A stretch of 8,489 nt of DNA from Nitrospiria bacterium (GTDB lineage: Bacteria > Nitrospirota > Nitrospiria > JACQBZ01): assembly GCA_919901335.1 (NCBI GenBank), contig CAKKOZ010000055.1:1-8489 (forward strand), written 5' to 3'. The notes below the pieces were generated by a model that was not told the DNA's origin, did not search any database, and saw only the letters and a program-made list of their open reading frames with translations. Within the stretch, counting starts at the first letter, position 1. Every line of letters begins with the position of its first letter. Positions 1-7,015 of the stretch are shown here, in pieces. Position numbers and translations under genes: made by a program.

Positions 1-98
1 TGGTCAAAGGAGCGGCCGGGCAAGCGATCCAGAACATGAATCTGATGATGGGCTATGAAGAGACCCTGGGGCTGACCGCGCCGGGATTGTTTCCATAA
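1..98 (+). CDS. argC: N-acetyl-gamma-glutamyl-phosphate reductase, C-terminal end (partial)
   Basis: Frame 3 is open from the left edge to the TAA at 96-98 and encodes the last 31 residues of a protein. The peptide includes GAAGQAIQNMNLMMGYEETLGL, here spanning bases 9-74, which matches the conserved ArgC C-terminus (the G-A-A-G-Q-A-x-Q-N-N/M-N segment followed by E-T-x-G-L). ArgC performs the NADPH-dependent reduction of N-acetylglutamyl phosphate to the semialdehyde in arginine biosynthesis. It ends 12 nt before argJ, the gene for a later step of the same pathway, so the two are probably co-transcribed. Only the tail is visible, so catalytic residues cannot be checked. Confidence 0.9.
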   Translation, partial: VKGAAGQAIQNMNLMMGYEETLGLTAPGLFP

Positions 99-110
99 AA
101 AGGGCCGACG

Positions 111-1316
111 ATGAAAAAAGTACAAGGAGGAATAACAGCCGTGAAAGGCTTTCGCGCCGCGGGCCTTCATTGCGGAATCAAATCCGGACGAAGACCGGAC
201 CTCGCACTGATCGCGGCGGATCATCCCTGTTCTTCTGCCGCGGTGTTTACCACCAACCGGGCGGCGGCCGCCCCGGTTCTCATCACCCGGAAACATGCCC
301 GTAAGGGAAAACTTCAGGCGATCGTGGCCAACTCGGGATCCGCAAATGCCTGTACGGGCCATCAGGGATTGGCCATTGCAGAACAGATGGCCGCGATAAC
401 CGGGGAGCGGCTTGGAATCCCACCCGGCCGGGTCGCGGTGGCCTCCACCGGAAAGATTGGCGCGCCCCCATCTCTTAAGGCGCTCCAGACCGGAATTCCC
501 CGGGCCGTCTCCGCTCTAAGCGCAAAGGGAAGCCGAAAAGCGGCGGCGGCCATCATGACGACCGATACCTTTACGAAAGAGTCCGCAGTGCAAGTGAGGA
601 TTCTCGGAAAAACCGTCACGATAGGAGGAATTGCCAAGGGATCCGGGATGATTCATCCCGATATGGCCACGATGCTGGCCTTCCTGACCACGGACGCCCG
701 GATATCCTCCGCACGGCTTCAAAAAATGCTGAAAGCGGCCGTGGATCCATCCTTTAACATGGTCTCGGTGGACGGAGAAACCAGCACGAATGACATGGTC
801 GTCTGTCTGGCCAACGGAGCCGCGGAAAATGAATCCATTGAAAAATCCCCGGCGGCAAAAAGGGCTTTTCAGGCAGCCCTCGACACCGTCTGCGTCGAAC
901 TTGCCAAAATGATCGCCCGGGACGGTGAAGGCGCCACGAAATTGGCGGAGATCCGAGTCACCGGGGCCAAAAGCGAGGAAGCGGCTCGAAAAATCGCCCG
1001 CCGGATCTCCCAATCACCCCTCGTCAAGACCGCCTTTCTAGGAGAGGACGCCAACTGGGGCCGTATCGCTTCGGCGGCGGGTTCCGCCGGGGTAAAGTTT
1101 GATCCCGGCCGGGTGAATATTTTTTTTGACAATGTCGCGGTGGTCCAAAACGGAGTCGGCCTCGGCCCGGCGGCCGAAAAAAAAGCCGCCCGGGTGCTTG
1201 GGAAAAATTCCTTTACCATGACGCTTGATCTTCGATCCGGAAAACATTCGGCCACGGCCTGGACCTGCGACCTGACGTACGACTACATCCGGATCAACGC
1301 AGCCTACCGGTCCTAA
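111..1316 (+). CDS. argJ: Glutamate N-acetyltransferase / ornithine acetyltransferase ArgJ
   Basis: ArgJ moves the acetyl group from N-acetylornithine to glutamate, closing the cyclic arginine pathway; some members also use acetyl-CoA to start it. The 401-residue length is normal. Family landmarks are present: GGITAVKGFRAAG near residue 6, VFTTNR at 45-50, NSGSANACTG at 74-83, STG at 112-114, KGSGMIHPDMATMLAFLTTDA around 176-196, EDANWGRI near 312 and the terminal NAAYRS. The protein autocleaves between Ala186 and the nucleophile Thr187 of the ATML motif to give alpha and beta chains, as known for the family. One oddity is a Lys at 115, where STGVIG is the usual sequence. ATG 111 is taken as start, but GTG 141 lies behind a far better Shine-Dalgarno sequence. 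Single or dual activity cannot be decided from sequence. It follows argC, supporting an argCJ unit. Confidence 0.96.
   Translation: MKKVQGGITAVKGFRAAGLHCGIKSGRRPDLALIAADHPCSSAAVFTTNRAAAAPVLITRKHARKGKLQAIVANSGSANACTGHQGLAIAEQMAAITGERLGIPPGRVAVASTGKIGAPPSLKALQTGIPRAVSALSAKGSRKAAAAIMTTDTFTKESAVQVRILGKTVTIGGIAKGSGMIHPDMATMLAFLTTDARISSARLQKMLKAAVDPSFNMVSVDGETSTNDMVVCLANGAAENESIEKSPAAKRAFQAALDTVCVELAKMIARDGEGATKLAEIRVTGAKSEEAARKIARRISQSPLVKTAFLGEDANWGRIASAAGSAGVKFDPGRVNIFFDNVAVVQNGVGLGPAAEKKAARVLGKNSFTMTLDLRSGKHSATAWTCDLTYDYIRINAAYRS
124..130 (+). promoter_or_regulatory. Strong Shine-Dalgarno inside the argJ 5' end
   Basis: The sequence AAGGAGG lies 10 nt before an in-frame GTG at 141, whereas ATG 111 has only a weak purine run before it. 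If GTG 141 is used, the protein is 391 residues and starts at VKGFRAAG. That would lose the GGITA segment, which is common in ArgJ family N-termini. The same bases encode part of KVQGGIT when translation begins at ATG 111, so both readings are possible. Confidence 0.4.
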
Positions 1317-1331
1317 CCTCATTTTTTTCGC

Positions 1332-1360
1332 TTGCAAAATGATCTCTATTGTGTTATTTT
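1332..1360 (+). promoter_or_regulatory. Sigma70-type promoter for the rpsB operon
   Basis: A -35-like TTGCAA (1332-1337) and a -10-like TATTTT (1355-1360) are separated by exactly 17 nt, in a locally AT-rich gap within otherwise GC-rich DNA. Transcription would begin near 1366-1368, leaving a leader of about 140 nt before rpsB. Its position directly after argJ and before the long rpsB-led gene string is where an operon promoter is expected. The two hexamers are imperfect matches, so this is a prediction. Confidence 0.55.
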
Positions 1361-1365
1361 TCGGA

Positions 1366-1505
1366 GGCTTTGATGTAATTATCTCACACGCCTGACCGTT
1401 CCCCTATTGATGGAGGAATTATCGTTCGGGGTGGTGTTCACCTAATGGAGGGTGGACGACCTGGACGAGTAAACAGGCGGAGGAAAAACCACACAGGAGG
1501 TTGTA
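1366..1505 (+). promoter_or_regulatory. rpsB 5' leader, possibly structured
   Basis: The gap between the predicted start of transcription and rpsB holds no convincing gene. CGCCTG at 1389-1394 can pair with CAGGCG at 1474-1479, closing a domain of about 90 nt. Within it CCCC (1401-1404) can pair with GGGG (1428-1431). An ideal AGGAGG at 1495-1500 sits 5 nt before the rpsB ATG. Long structured leaders that bind S2 and repress the operon are known for rpsB in other bacteria. I infer the same might apply here, but no Rfam motif can be assigned by eye. Confidence 0.4.
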
Positions 1506-2327
1506 ATGCCAGCGATCATGTTGAAAGAGCTTTTAGAGGCCGGAGTCCATTTCGGCCATCAAACAAAACGTTGGAACCCGAAGATGAAAAAATTCATCTT
1601 CGGGGAGCGCAACGGCATCTACATCATTGATCTTCAAAAAACGGCGAAACGCTTCCAGATCGCGTATGACTTCGTCAAACAGACCGTCGCGGACGGGCGG
1701 TCCATCCTCTTCGTGGGCACCAAACGACAGGCCCAGGAAGTGGTCGAGGCCGAGGCCAAGCGCTGCCAGATGTTTTACGTCCACCAGCGGTGGCTGGGGG
1801 GGATGTTGACCAATTTTCAGACCATCCGAAAAAACGTCGAGCGCATGAAGAAACTCGATGCCGCGCGGACGGACGGCACCCACGGCCATCTCACGAAAAA
1901 AGAGGTCGCGCAACTGGAAAAAGTCCGGATGAAACTGGAAAAGAACCTGAGCGGAATCAGGGACATGACGACCCTCCCGGCCGCGGTCTATATCGTGGAT
2001 ACGAAGAAGGAGCATATCGCGATTTTGGAAGCGAAACGCCTTGAGATTCCGATTATCGCGATTCTGGACACGAACTGCGATCCGGAGGACGCCGACCTGA
2101 TCATTCCGGGAAATGACGACGCACTCCGCTCGATCAAGCTCATCACGTCGCGGATCGCGGACGCGGCGATCGAAGGACTTCAGCTTCGAGCCAAAAAACA
2201 ACCGCGCGCCGAAACGCCGGCCCTCGCGACTGCCGCCGATGTCCAAACAATCGAGGCGGGTTTATCGGAAGCGTCGATCGCAACCGCGGCGGGCGAGTCA
2301 CCGTTGGAAGTCGCGGGGAGCGGATAA
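1506..2327 (+). CDS. rpsB: 30S ribosomal protein S2
   Basis: S2 is a small-subunit protein that binds late, near the head-body junction of the 30S particle, and helps recruit S1. The start is firm: AGGAGG sits 5 nt before ATG 1506 and the protein opens with the canonical LKELLEAGVHFGHQTKRWNPKM. Other landmarks are FIFGERNGIYIIDLQKT (30-46), GTKRQAQ (71-77), RWLGGMLTNFQTI (95-107) and the closing PIIAILDTNCDPEDADLIIPGNDDA block (182-206). At 273 residues it is longer than the E. coli protein (about 240). The extra length is an Ala/Glu/Ser-rich tail from about residue 228, probably disordered. It heads the operon, and its TAA overlaps the tsf ATG by one base (TAATG), which suggests translational coupling. 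Confidence 0.98.
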   Translation: MPAIMLKELLEAGVHFGHQTKRWNPKMKKFIFGERNGIYIIDLQKTAKRFQIAYDFVKQTVADGRSILFVGTKRQAQEVVEAEAKRCQMFYVHQRWLGGMLTNFQTIRKNVERMKKLDAARTDGTHGHLTKKEVAQLEKVRMKLEKNLSGIRDMTTLPAAVYIVDTKKEHIAILEAKRLEIPIIAILDTNCDPEDADLIIPGNDDALRSIKLITSRIADAAIEGLQLRAKKQPRAETPALATAADVQTIEAGLSEASIATAAGESPLEVAGSG

Positions 2328-2923
2328 TGGCCATTGACACGACATTGGTTAAAGACCTGCGGGAGAAAACCGGGGCCGGCGTGCTGGACTGCCAAAAAGC
2401 GCTGACTCAGGCGGGCGGGAATCTCACGAAGGCCCTCGACTTTTTAAGACAGAAGGGCCTGGCGACGGCTCAGAAAAAAGCCGGACGCACAACCAACGAC
2501 GGCCTGGTCGTCTCCTATATCCATGCCGGAAACAAACTCGGCGTCCTTCTGGAGGTCAACTGCGAAACCGATTTCGTGGCCAAGACGGATGATTTCCAGG
2601 AGCTGGCCCGCGATCTGGCCATGCATATCGCGGCGGCCAGCCCGCTTCACATCAAGCGGGAAGATATCCCGGCCGAGGCCTTGGATAAAGAGAAAGAGAC
2701 CGTTCTCGCGCAGGCCAAGGAGAGTGGAAAACCGGCGGCGGTTGTCGACAGGATCGTTGCAGGGCGTCTGGAAAAATTTTATGCCGAGGCCTGCCTCCTG
2801 GAGCAGCCCTTCGTCAAAGATCCGTCCGTCACAATCAAAGACCTGCTCGCTCAGAAAATCGCCAAGCTCGGCGAGAATATCTCCATCCGCCGATTTACAC
2901 GGTTCCGCCTGGGGGAGGAATGA
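2327..2923 (+). CDS. tsf: Translation elongation factor Ts (short form)
   Basis: EF-Ts releases GDP from EF-Tu so that EF-Tu can reload with GTP. The N-terminal UBA-like domain is clear (VKDLREKTGAGVLDCQKAL, residues 8-26). The exchange motif TDFVA is at 81-85, with the Asp82-Phe83 pair that disturbs the EF-Tu magnesium site. The protein is 198 residues, against about 283 in E. coli. It has the compact build with one core subdomain seen in Thermus and several other phyla, and it ends with the typical ENISIRRFTRFRLGE segment. The short length is therefore a family variant, not a truncation. The start overlaps the rpsB stop by 1 nt, with GGGGAG a few bases upstream. The TGA overlaps the pyrH start by 4 nt. 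Confidence 0.97.
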   Translation: MAIDTTLVKDLREKTGAGVLDCQKALTQAGGNLTKALDFLRQKGLATAQKKAGRTTNDGLVVSYIHAGNKLGVLLEVNCETDFVAKTDDFQELARDLAMHIAAASPLHIKREDIPAEALDKEKETVLAQAKESGKPAAVVDRIVAGRLEKFYAEACLLEQPFVKDPSVTIKDLLAQKIAKLGENISIRRFTRFRLGEE

Positions 2924-3642
2924 ATTCACCGATATACCAGCGGGTGCTGTTAAAGATCAGCGGCGAAGTCCTGGCCGGGGATCAAGGCTACGGCATTGAT
3001 CCGAAGATCATGGACACCGTCTCGACCGAGATCAAGGATGTCCACGATCTCGGCGTGGAGGTGGCGATCGTCATCGGCGGAGGCAATATTTTCCGGGGGC
3101 TGGCGGCCAGCACCGACGGCATGGAACGCACCTCGGCCGATTACATGGGAATGCTGGCGACCGTGCTCAACGCCCTCGCGCTGCAGAATACGCTCGAACG
3201 CAAGGGGGTCTTCACCCGGGTCCAGTCGGCAATCGAGATGCGGCAGCTTGCCGAAAGCTACATCCGCCGAAGGGCGATCCGGCATCTTGAAAAAAAGCGG
3301 GTCGTCATCTTCGCCGGGGGAACCGGCAACCCTTATTTTTCGACCGATACGGCGGCGGCCCTTCGGGCCATGGAGATCGGCGCGCAGGTCATCCTCAAAG
3401 GCACCAAAGTGGACGGCATCTACGACGCCGACCCGATGAAACATCCCAAGGCGAAACGGTACGACGAGCTGACCTTCTTTGAGGTGATCGAAAAGGATCT
3501 CCGCGTCATGGACTCGACGGCCGTCACGCTCTGCATGGACCATAACCTCCCGCTGATCGTCTTCAATTTGAAGGAAACCGGGAATATCAAACGGATCATT
3601 CTGGGACAGAAAATCGGCACCATCGTCCAAAAGTCGGCCTGA
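2920..3642 (+). CDS. pyrH: Uridylate kinase (UMP kinase)
   Basis: PyrH phosphorylates UMP to UDP with ATP in pyrimidine nucleotide synthesis. It is the bacterial amino-acid-kinase-fold enzyme, usually a hexamer activated by GTP and inhibited by UTP. The 240-residue length is typical. Visible motifs are LKISGE (11-16, ATP phosphate binding), IGGGNIFRG (52-60), the DYMGMLATVLNALALQ helix (74-89), the UMP-binding loop FAGGTGNPYFSTD (131-143) and KGTKVDGIYDADP (160-172). ATG 2920 is preceded by GGGGGAGG and overlaps the tsf stop as ATGA, so the start is well supported. Its position between tsf and frr is the widely conserved arrangement. Confidence 0.98.
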   Translation: MNSPIYQRVLLKISGEVLAGDQGYGIDPKIMDTVSTEIKDVHDLGVEVAIVIGGGNIFRGLAASTDGMERTSADYMGMLATVLNALALQNTLERKGVFTRVQSAIEMRQLAESYIRRRAIRHLEKKRVVIFAGGTGNPYFSTDTAAALRAMEIGAQVILKGTKVDGIYDADPMKHPKAKRYDELTFFEVIEKDLRVMDSTAVTLCMDHNLPLIVFNLKETGNIKRIILGQKIGTIVQKSA

Positions 3643-3661
3643 CGGGAAGAAACGATTCACC

Positions 3662-4222
3662 ATGACGACCGAGATAAAAAAAACAGTGAAGGAAAAGATG
3701 GAGGGCGCCGTCGAGCATCTGCGCAGGGACCTGGCCGGCGTGCGAACCGGAAGGGCCTCGCTCGCGCTTCTGGACAATATCAAAGTGGATTATTACGGCA
3801 CCCCGACGCCGTTGCGACAGGTAGCCGCCCTTTCCATTCCCGATAGCCGCCAAATCGCCGTTCAGCCGTGGGAGCCGGGCATCATCACCGAGATCGAAAA
3901 GGCTATCCGGGTGTCGGATCTCGGTCTCACCCCCAACAACGACGGCAAGGTGATCCGGATCAATATCCCCCTCTTGACCGAGGAGCGGCGGAAGGATCTG
4001 GTCAAACATTGCAAAAAACTGGGAGAGGACACCAAGGTCGTCATCCGGAATGTCCGCCGGGACGCCAACGAAGAACTCAAAGGCCGACAGAAATCCGGCT
4101 CGCTTAACGAGGATGCCCTTCGAAAATCCCAGGACGAGACCCAGAAACTAACCGATGAATTCATCAAAAAGACCGACGACGTCATCCGGAACAAGGAAAA
4201 CGAGATCTTAGAAAAAACATAA
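3662..4222 (+). CDS. frr: Ribosome recycling factor
   Basis: RRF works with EF-G to split post-termination ribosomes. The protein is 186 residues, the normal length, and its tRNA-like two-domain plan is evident: helical domain I at both ends (HLRRDLAGVRTGRAS, residues 19-33; NVRRDANEELK, 130-140) flanking domain II (DYYGTPTPLRQVA, 43-55). The Arg-rich RNVRRDAN stretch matches the ribosome-contacting surface of the family. The start at 3662 lies 19 nt after pyrH with a moderate GGGAAG upstream. The TAA is followed after a single base by the first possible start of alr, so the operon continues without a break. Confidence 0.98.
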   Translation: MTTEIKKTVKEKMEGAVEHLRRDLAGVRTGRASLALLDNIKVDYYGTPTPLRQVAALSIPDSRQIAVQPWEPGIITEIEKAIRVSDLGLTPNNDGKVIRINIPLLTEERRKDLVKHCKKLGEDTKVVIRNVRRDANEELKGRQKSGSLNEDALRKSQDETQKLTDEFIKKTDDVIRNKENEILEKT

Positions 4223-4223
4223 C

Positions 4224-5414
4224 ATGGTCCAAGAGCGATTCGGCCATAGCCTCATCCACGTCAAACCGAACAGAGCGACCATGACCCTACGGCATCCCAC
4301 CATCGCCGAAATCGACCTGGCCGCCTTCCGACAAAATCTTCGGCTCGTTCGTCAACGCATCGGTCCCCATCGCGCCCTTCTGGCCGTGGTAAAGGCCAAC
4401 GCCTACGGTCATGGGATGATTCCGATCTCGCAGGCCGCCCTGTCCGAGAACGTTCAGGGATTGGGCGTTGCGTTTGTCGAGGAAGGGCTTCAGCTCCGCC
4501 GGGCCGGGATCACAGAGCCGATCCTGGTCATGGCCGGTTTTCTTCCGGAAGAGATCGAAGAACTTTTGGAACACAACCTCACACCGGTGATCTCTCATCC
4601 CGACCAACTGGACTGGCTGAGACGGAAGACGGACCCGTCCGCCCGAGCCGTTGGGATCCATCTTAAGATTGATACCGGCATGGGCCGGCTGGGGCTGCTG
4701 GAAAAGGAGATCGTCCCTTTTATCGAGCGGGCCCGCGCCTCCAAGGGAATCGAGATCCTCGGGTTGATGTCCCATTTCGCCGACGATGACTTGACCGATC
4801 GCCGATCGGCCGAAGATCAGATCGCCCGTTTCGAGAAAGCCCGGAAAACGATCGAAGCGCTGGAGATCAAGATCCCCTTGCCCCACATGGCCAACAGCGC
4901 CGCGATCCTGAGTCTGGAGCGCGCCTGGTACGGCATGGTGCGGCCCGGCATCATGCTGTACGGTTACCCCCCCGCTTGTCAACCGCAAGCCGCGATTCCG
5001 CTCAAACCGGTCATGACACTCAAAACGCGAATCATTCATCTGAAGCGGGTCCCGGCCGGAACCCCGGTCAGTTACGGCCGCACGTACACCACGCGGCGGG
5101 AGAGCCTGATCGCCGTGCTGCCGATCGGGTACGCCGACGGCTACAGCCGAGTCTGGTCGAACCGCGGGCAGGTCTTGATCGGCGGGCGCCGCGCGCCGGT
5201 GGTCGGCCGGGTCTGCATGGACATGACGCTGGTGGATGTCACGGAGATCCCCGCCGTCCGGCTTGGCGATGAAGCCGTGCTGATCGGCTCGCAGGGATCC
5301 GAAACCCTTTGGGCCGATGAACTGGCCCGGCAGTTGGACACGATCCCGTATGAGATTCTCTGCGCCGTGAGCCATCGGGTGCCTCGCATCTACCGGGATG
5401 GAGGCGTTTCATGA
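4224..5414 (+). CDS. alr: Alanine racemase
   Basis: Alr is a PLP enzyme that interconverts L- and D-alanine, supplying D-Ala for peptidoglycan. The PLP lysine is Lys57 in AVVKANAYGHG (54-64). The second catalytic base is Tyr284 in PVSYGRTY (281-288). HLKIDTGMGRLG (146-157), PIGYADGY (300-307), VGRVCMDMT (327-335) and the C-terminal SHRVPRIY (383-390) complete the fold-type III barrel plus beta domain. Length is 396 residues from ATG 4224. An in-frame ATG at 4281 would give 377 residues starting MTLRHPTIAEIDL, closer to typical Alr N-termini; neither has a good Shine-Dalgarno sequence, so the first 19 residues are doubtful. 4224 was kept because it abuts frr. The stop overlaps mlaE by 4 nt. 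In many genomes uppS-cdsA-dxr follow frr instead. Confidence 0.96.
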   Translation: MVQERFGHSLIHVKPNRATMTLRHPTIAEIDLAAFRQNLRLVRQRIGPHRALLAVVKANAYGHGMIPISQAALSENVQGLGVAFVEEGLQLRRAGITEPILVMAGFLPEEIEELLEHNLTPVISHPDQLDWLRRKTDPSARAVGIHLKIDTGMGRLGLLEKEIVPFIERARASKGIEILGLMSHFADDDLTDRRSAEDQIARFEKARKTIEALEIKIPLPHMANSAAILSLERAWYGMVRPGIMLYGYPPACQPQAAIPLKPVMTLKTRIIHLKRVPAGTPVSYGRTYTTRRESLIAVLPIGYADGYSRVWSNRGQVLIGGRRAPVVGRVCMDMTLVDVTEIPAVRLGDEAVLIGSQGSETLWADELARQLDTIPYEILCAVSHRVPRIYRDGGVS

Positions 5415-6181
5415 TGAAATGGCTTGAGCGGATCGGTGTCAGGACGACAAAATTCATCGAAGAGATCGGCAACATCTCTCTTCTTTTTCTTCAGACGATC
5501 AAATGGTCGCTCCGCCCCCCGCTCGGATTTCGGAATACCCTAAAACAGATGGAGGAGGTCGGCGTCCGGTCCATTCCGGTCGTTCTGATCACGGCCGTAT
5601 CGACCGGAATGGTTCTGGCCCTTCAGAGCCATACCGGCTTTAAGCGGTTTAACGCCGAAAGCATGGTCGGAACCGTCGTGGCGCTCTCCATGACCCGCGA
5701 GCTCGGACCGGTCCTCACGGCCTTGATCGTCGCCGGCCGCGCCGGCGCGGCCATGGCGGCCGAGCTGGGCACGATGCGGGTCACCGAGCAGATCGACGCA
5801 CTGAGCACGATGGCCGCGAACCCGATCAAATACTTGATCGTCCCGAGGCTCCTGGCCGGGATGCTGATGCTCCCGATCCTGACGATCTTCGCGGACGCCG
5901 TCGGAATCGCGGGCGGTTATTTCGTCGCGGTGCGGATGCTGGACGTCAACCCGGTCATCTATCTGCGGCGCACGACCGATTTTCTGGAGTTTGATGATAT
6001 CTACGGGGGCCTGCTCAAGGCCTTTGTGTTCGGCATCATCATTGCCACGGTCAGCTGTTACAAAGGATTCAACACCGAGGGCGGCGCGGAAGGCGTTGGA
6101 AAGGCGACGACCGGCGCGGTCGTTCTTTCCTCCATGCTGATCCTGATCTCGGACTATTTTATGACCGCAATGCTGTTCTAG
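5411..6181 (+). CDS. mlaE: MlaE/YrbE-type ABC lipid transporter permease
   Basis: This is the inner-membrane permease of the Mla/MCE phospholipid transport complex. The 256-residue protein has the DUF140/MlaE hallmark TRELGPVLTALIVAGRAG followed by AAMAAELGTMRVTEQIDAL (residues 95-131). An amphipathic N-terminal part is followed by hydrophobic segments at roughly 53-73, 86-110, 142-172, 199-217 and 233-254. In the family a dimer of this protein sits beneath a ring of six MCE subunits. ATG 5411 overlaps the alr TGA as ATGA and is preceded by GGATGGAGG at a good distance; ATG 5414 next to it is an alternative. mlaF follows after 10 nt. Whether transport is toward or away from the outer membrane cannot be read from the sequence. 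Confidence 0.95.
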   Translation: MMKWLERIGVRTTKFIEEIGNISLLFLQTIKWSLRPPLGFRNTLKQMEEVGVRSIPVVLITAVSTGMVLALQSHTGFKRFNAESMVGTVVALSMTRELGPVLTALIVAGRAGAAMAAELGTMRVTEQIDALSTMAANPIKYLIVPRLLAGMLMLPILTIFADAVGIAGGYFVAVRMLDVNPVIYLRRTTDFLEFDDIYGGLLKAFVFGIIIATVSCYKGFNTEGGAEGVGKATTGAVVLSSMLILISDYFMTAMLF

Positions 6182-6191
6182 CGAAAACGTC

Positions 6192-6950
6192 ATGGGCGAA
6201 CCGATGATCCAGCTGATTGATCTCTGCAAATCCTTCGGGAACAACCACGTCCTCCAGGGCGTCAACCTGACGATCGAACGCGGCGAGACGATGGTGATCA
6301 TCGGCGGCAGCGGGTCCGGAAAGAGCGTGATCTTAAAACATATCATTGGATTGATGAAGCCGGACCGGGGCAACGTGATCGTGGACGGAAAGGACCTCGC
6401 GACCCTGAGGGAACGCTCGCTGGACGAGCTGCGGAAGAAATTCGGGATGCTTTTTCAGGGCGCCGCGCTGTTCGATTCTCTGTCGGTCTGGGAGAATGTG
6501 GGCTTCTCGCTCCGACAACAGACCCATTTGAGCGATCGAGAGGTCAAGCAGTCGTCCGTTGAAAAACTGGCCATGGTCGGTCTCCACGGCGTCGAGGATC
6601 GCATGCCGGCCGATCTTTCCGGCGGGATGAAAAAGCGGGTCGGCCTGGCCCGCGCGATCGCGATGGAGCCCGAGATCCTTTTGTATGATGAGCCGACGAC
6701 CGGGTTGGATCCGATCATGGCCGACGCGATCAATGGATTGATCGTCGAGATGAAGCGCCGTCTTCAAGTGACAGGGGTGGCGATCACGCATGACATGACC
6801 AGCGCGTATAAGATTGCGGACCGGATCGCGATGCTGTACCAGGGAAAAATCCAGGCCGTGGGAACACCGGACGAGATCAAGAACAGCAGCAATCCGATCG
6901 TCCATCAGTTCGTAACCGGCAGCTCCGTCGGTCCGATCAAGACGGTGTAG
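6192..6950 (+). CDS. mlaF: MlaF-type ABC transporter ATP-binding protein
   Basis: This is the ATPase partner of MlaE. All nucleotide-binding motifs are intact: Walker A GGSGSGKS (38-45), Q-loop Gln89 in MLFQGAALFDSL, signature LSGGMKKR (142-149), Walker B with catalytic Glu in LLYDEPTTGLDP (163-174) and switch His200 in AITHD. LSGGMKKRVGLARA and the ALFDSLSVWENV stretch are typical of the MlaF/Ttg2A branch rather than importer ATPases. The length of 252 residues is normal. An in-frame ATG at 6204 (MIQLIDL) is a plausible alternative start, since neither candidate has a clear Shine-Dalgarno sequence. Translation probably depends on closeness to mlaE, 10 nt upstream. No mlaB (STAS protein) gene lies next to it here. 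Confidence 0.95.
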   Translation: MGEPMIQLIDLCKSFGNNHVLQGVNLTIERGETMVIIGGSGSGKSVILKHIIGLMKPDRGNVIVDGKDLATLRERSLDELRKKFGMLFQGAALFDSLSVWENVGFSLRQQTHLSDREVKQSSVEKLAMVGLHGVEDRMPADLSGGMKKRVGLARAIAMEPEILLYDEPTTGLDPIMADAINGLIVEMKRRLQVTGVAITHDMTSAYKIADRIAMLYQGKIQAVGTPDEIKNSSNPIVHQFVTGSSVGPIKTV

Positions 6951-6964
6951 GAAACCGGAACATG

Positions 6965-6990
6965 TAGGGGCGGTTCGCGAACCGCCCCTA
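6965..6990. repeat. Perfect 26-bp palindrome between mlaF and mlaD
   Basis: TAGGGGCGGTTCG is followed immediately by its exact reverse complement, so the mRNA can form a very stable GC-rich hairpin; G6964 and U6991 could add a wobble pair. No T-tract follows (TCCGGATCG comes next), so it is not a standard intrinsic terminator. Similar GTAGGGGCGG...CCGCCCCTAC palindromes occur as dispersed, REP-like repeats in several phyla and, when read through, give spurious peptides such as RGGSRTAPT. That link is from general knowledge and the copy number in this genome is unknown. It may stabilise the upstream mRNA or tune mlaD relative to mlaEF. Confidence 0.85.
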
Positions 6991-7015
6991 TCCGGATCGT
7001 ACACAAAGACAACCG

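Noticed and set aside
1300..1330. T-run (1322-1328) after argJ as an intrinsic terminator
   Set aside because: The bases before it form only a 3-4 bp stem (GGT/ACC), too weak to support a terminator call.
1363..1378. GGAGG followed at ideal distance by ATG-TAA, a minimal start-stop element
   Set aside because: The predicted transcript starts near 1366-1368, within the GGAGG, so it would not be intact in the mRNA. Worth revisiting only if transcription starts upstream.
1410..1445. Eleven-codon frame MEELSFGVVFT ending in TAATG, a possible leader peptide
   Set aside because: No Shine-Dalgarno sequence precedes the ATG, there is no run of regulatory codons, and the following frame from ATG 1445 only overlaps rpsB out of frame.
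2327..2923. tsf as a truncated gene because the product is only 198 residues
   Set aside because: Start, TDFVA motif and typical C-terminal segment are all present; compact EF-Ts proteins are normal in many phyla.
4287..5375. Long antisense open frame opposite alr (362 codons)
   Set aside because: Alr is unmistakable on the + strand; the antisense frame has no recognisable motif and is a by-product of high GC third positions. The same holds for antisense frames opposite rpsB, pyrH, mlaE and mlaF.
6965..6990. Palindrome as a rho-independent terminator separating mlaEF from mlaD
   Set aside because: No T-rich stretch follows the hairpin, and mlaD belongs functionally with mlaEF.
6333..7004. 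Antisense frame opposite mlaF beginning MYDPDRGGSRTAPT
   Set aside because: Its first residues are simply the palindrome at 6965-6990 read through, and the rest is the shadow of the ATPase gene.
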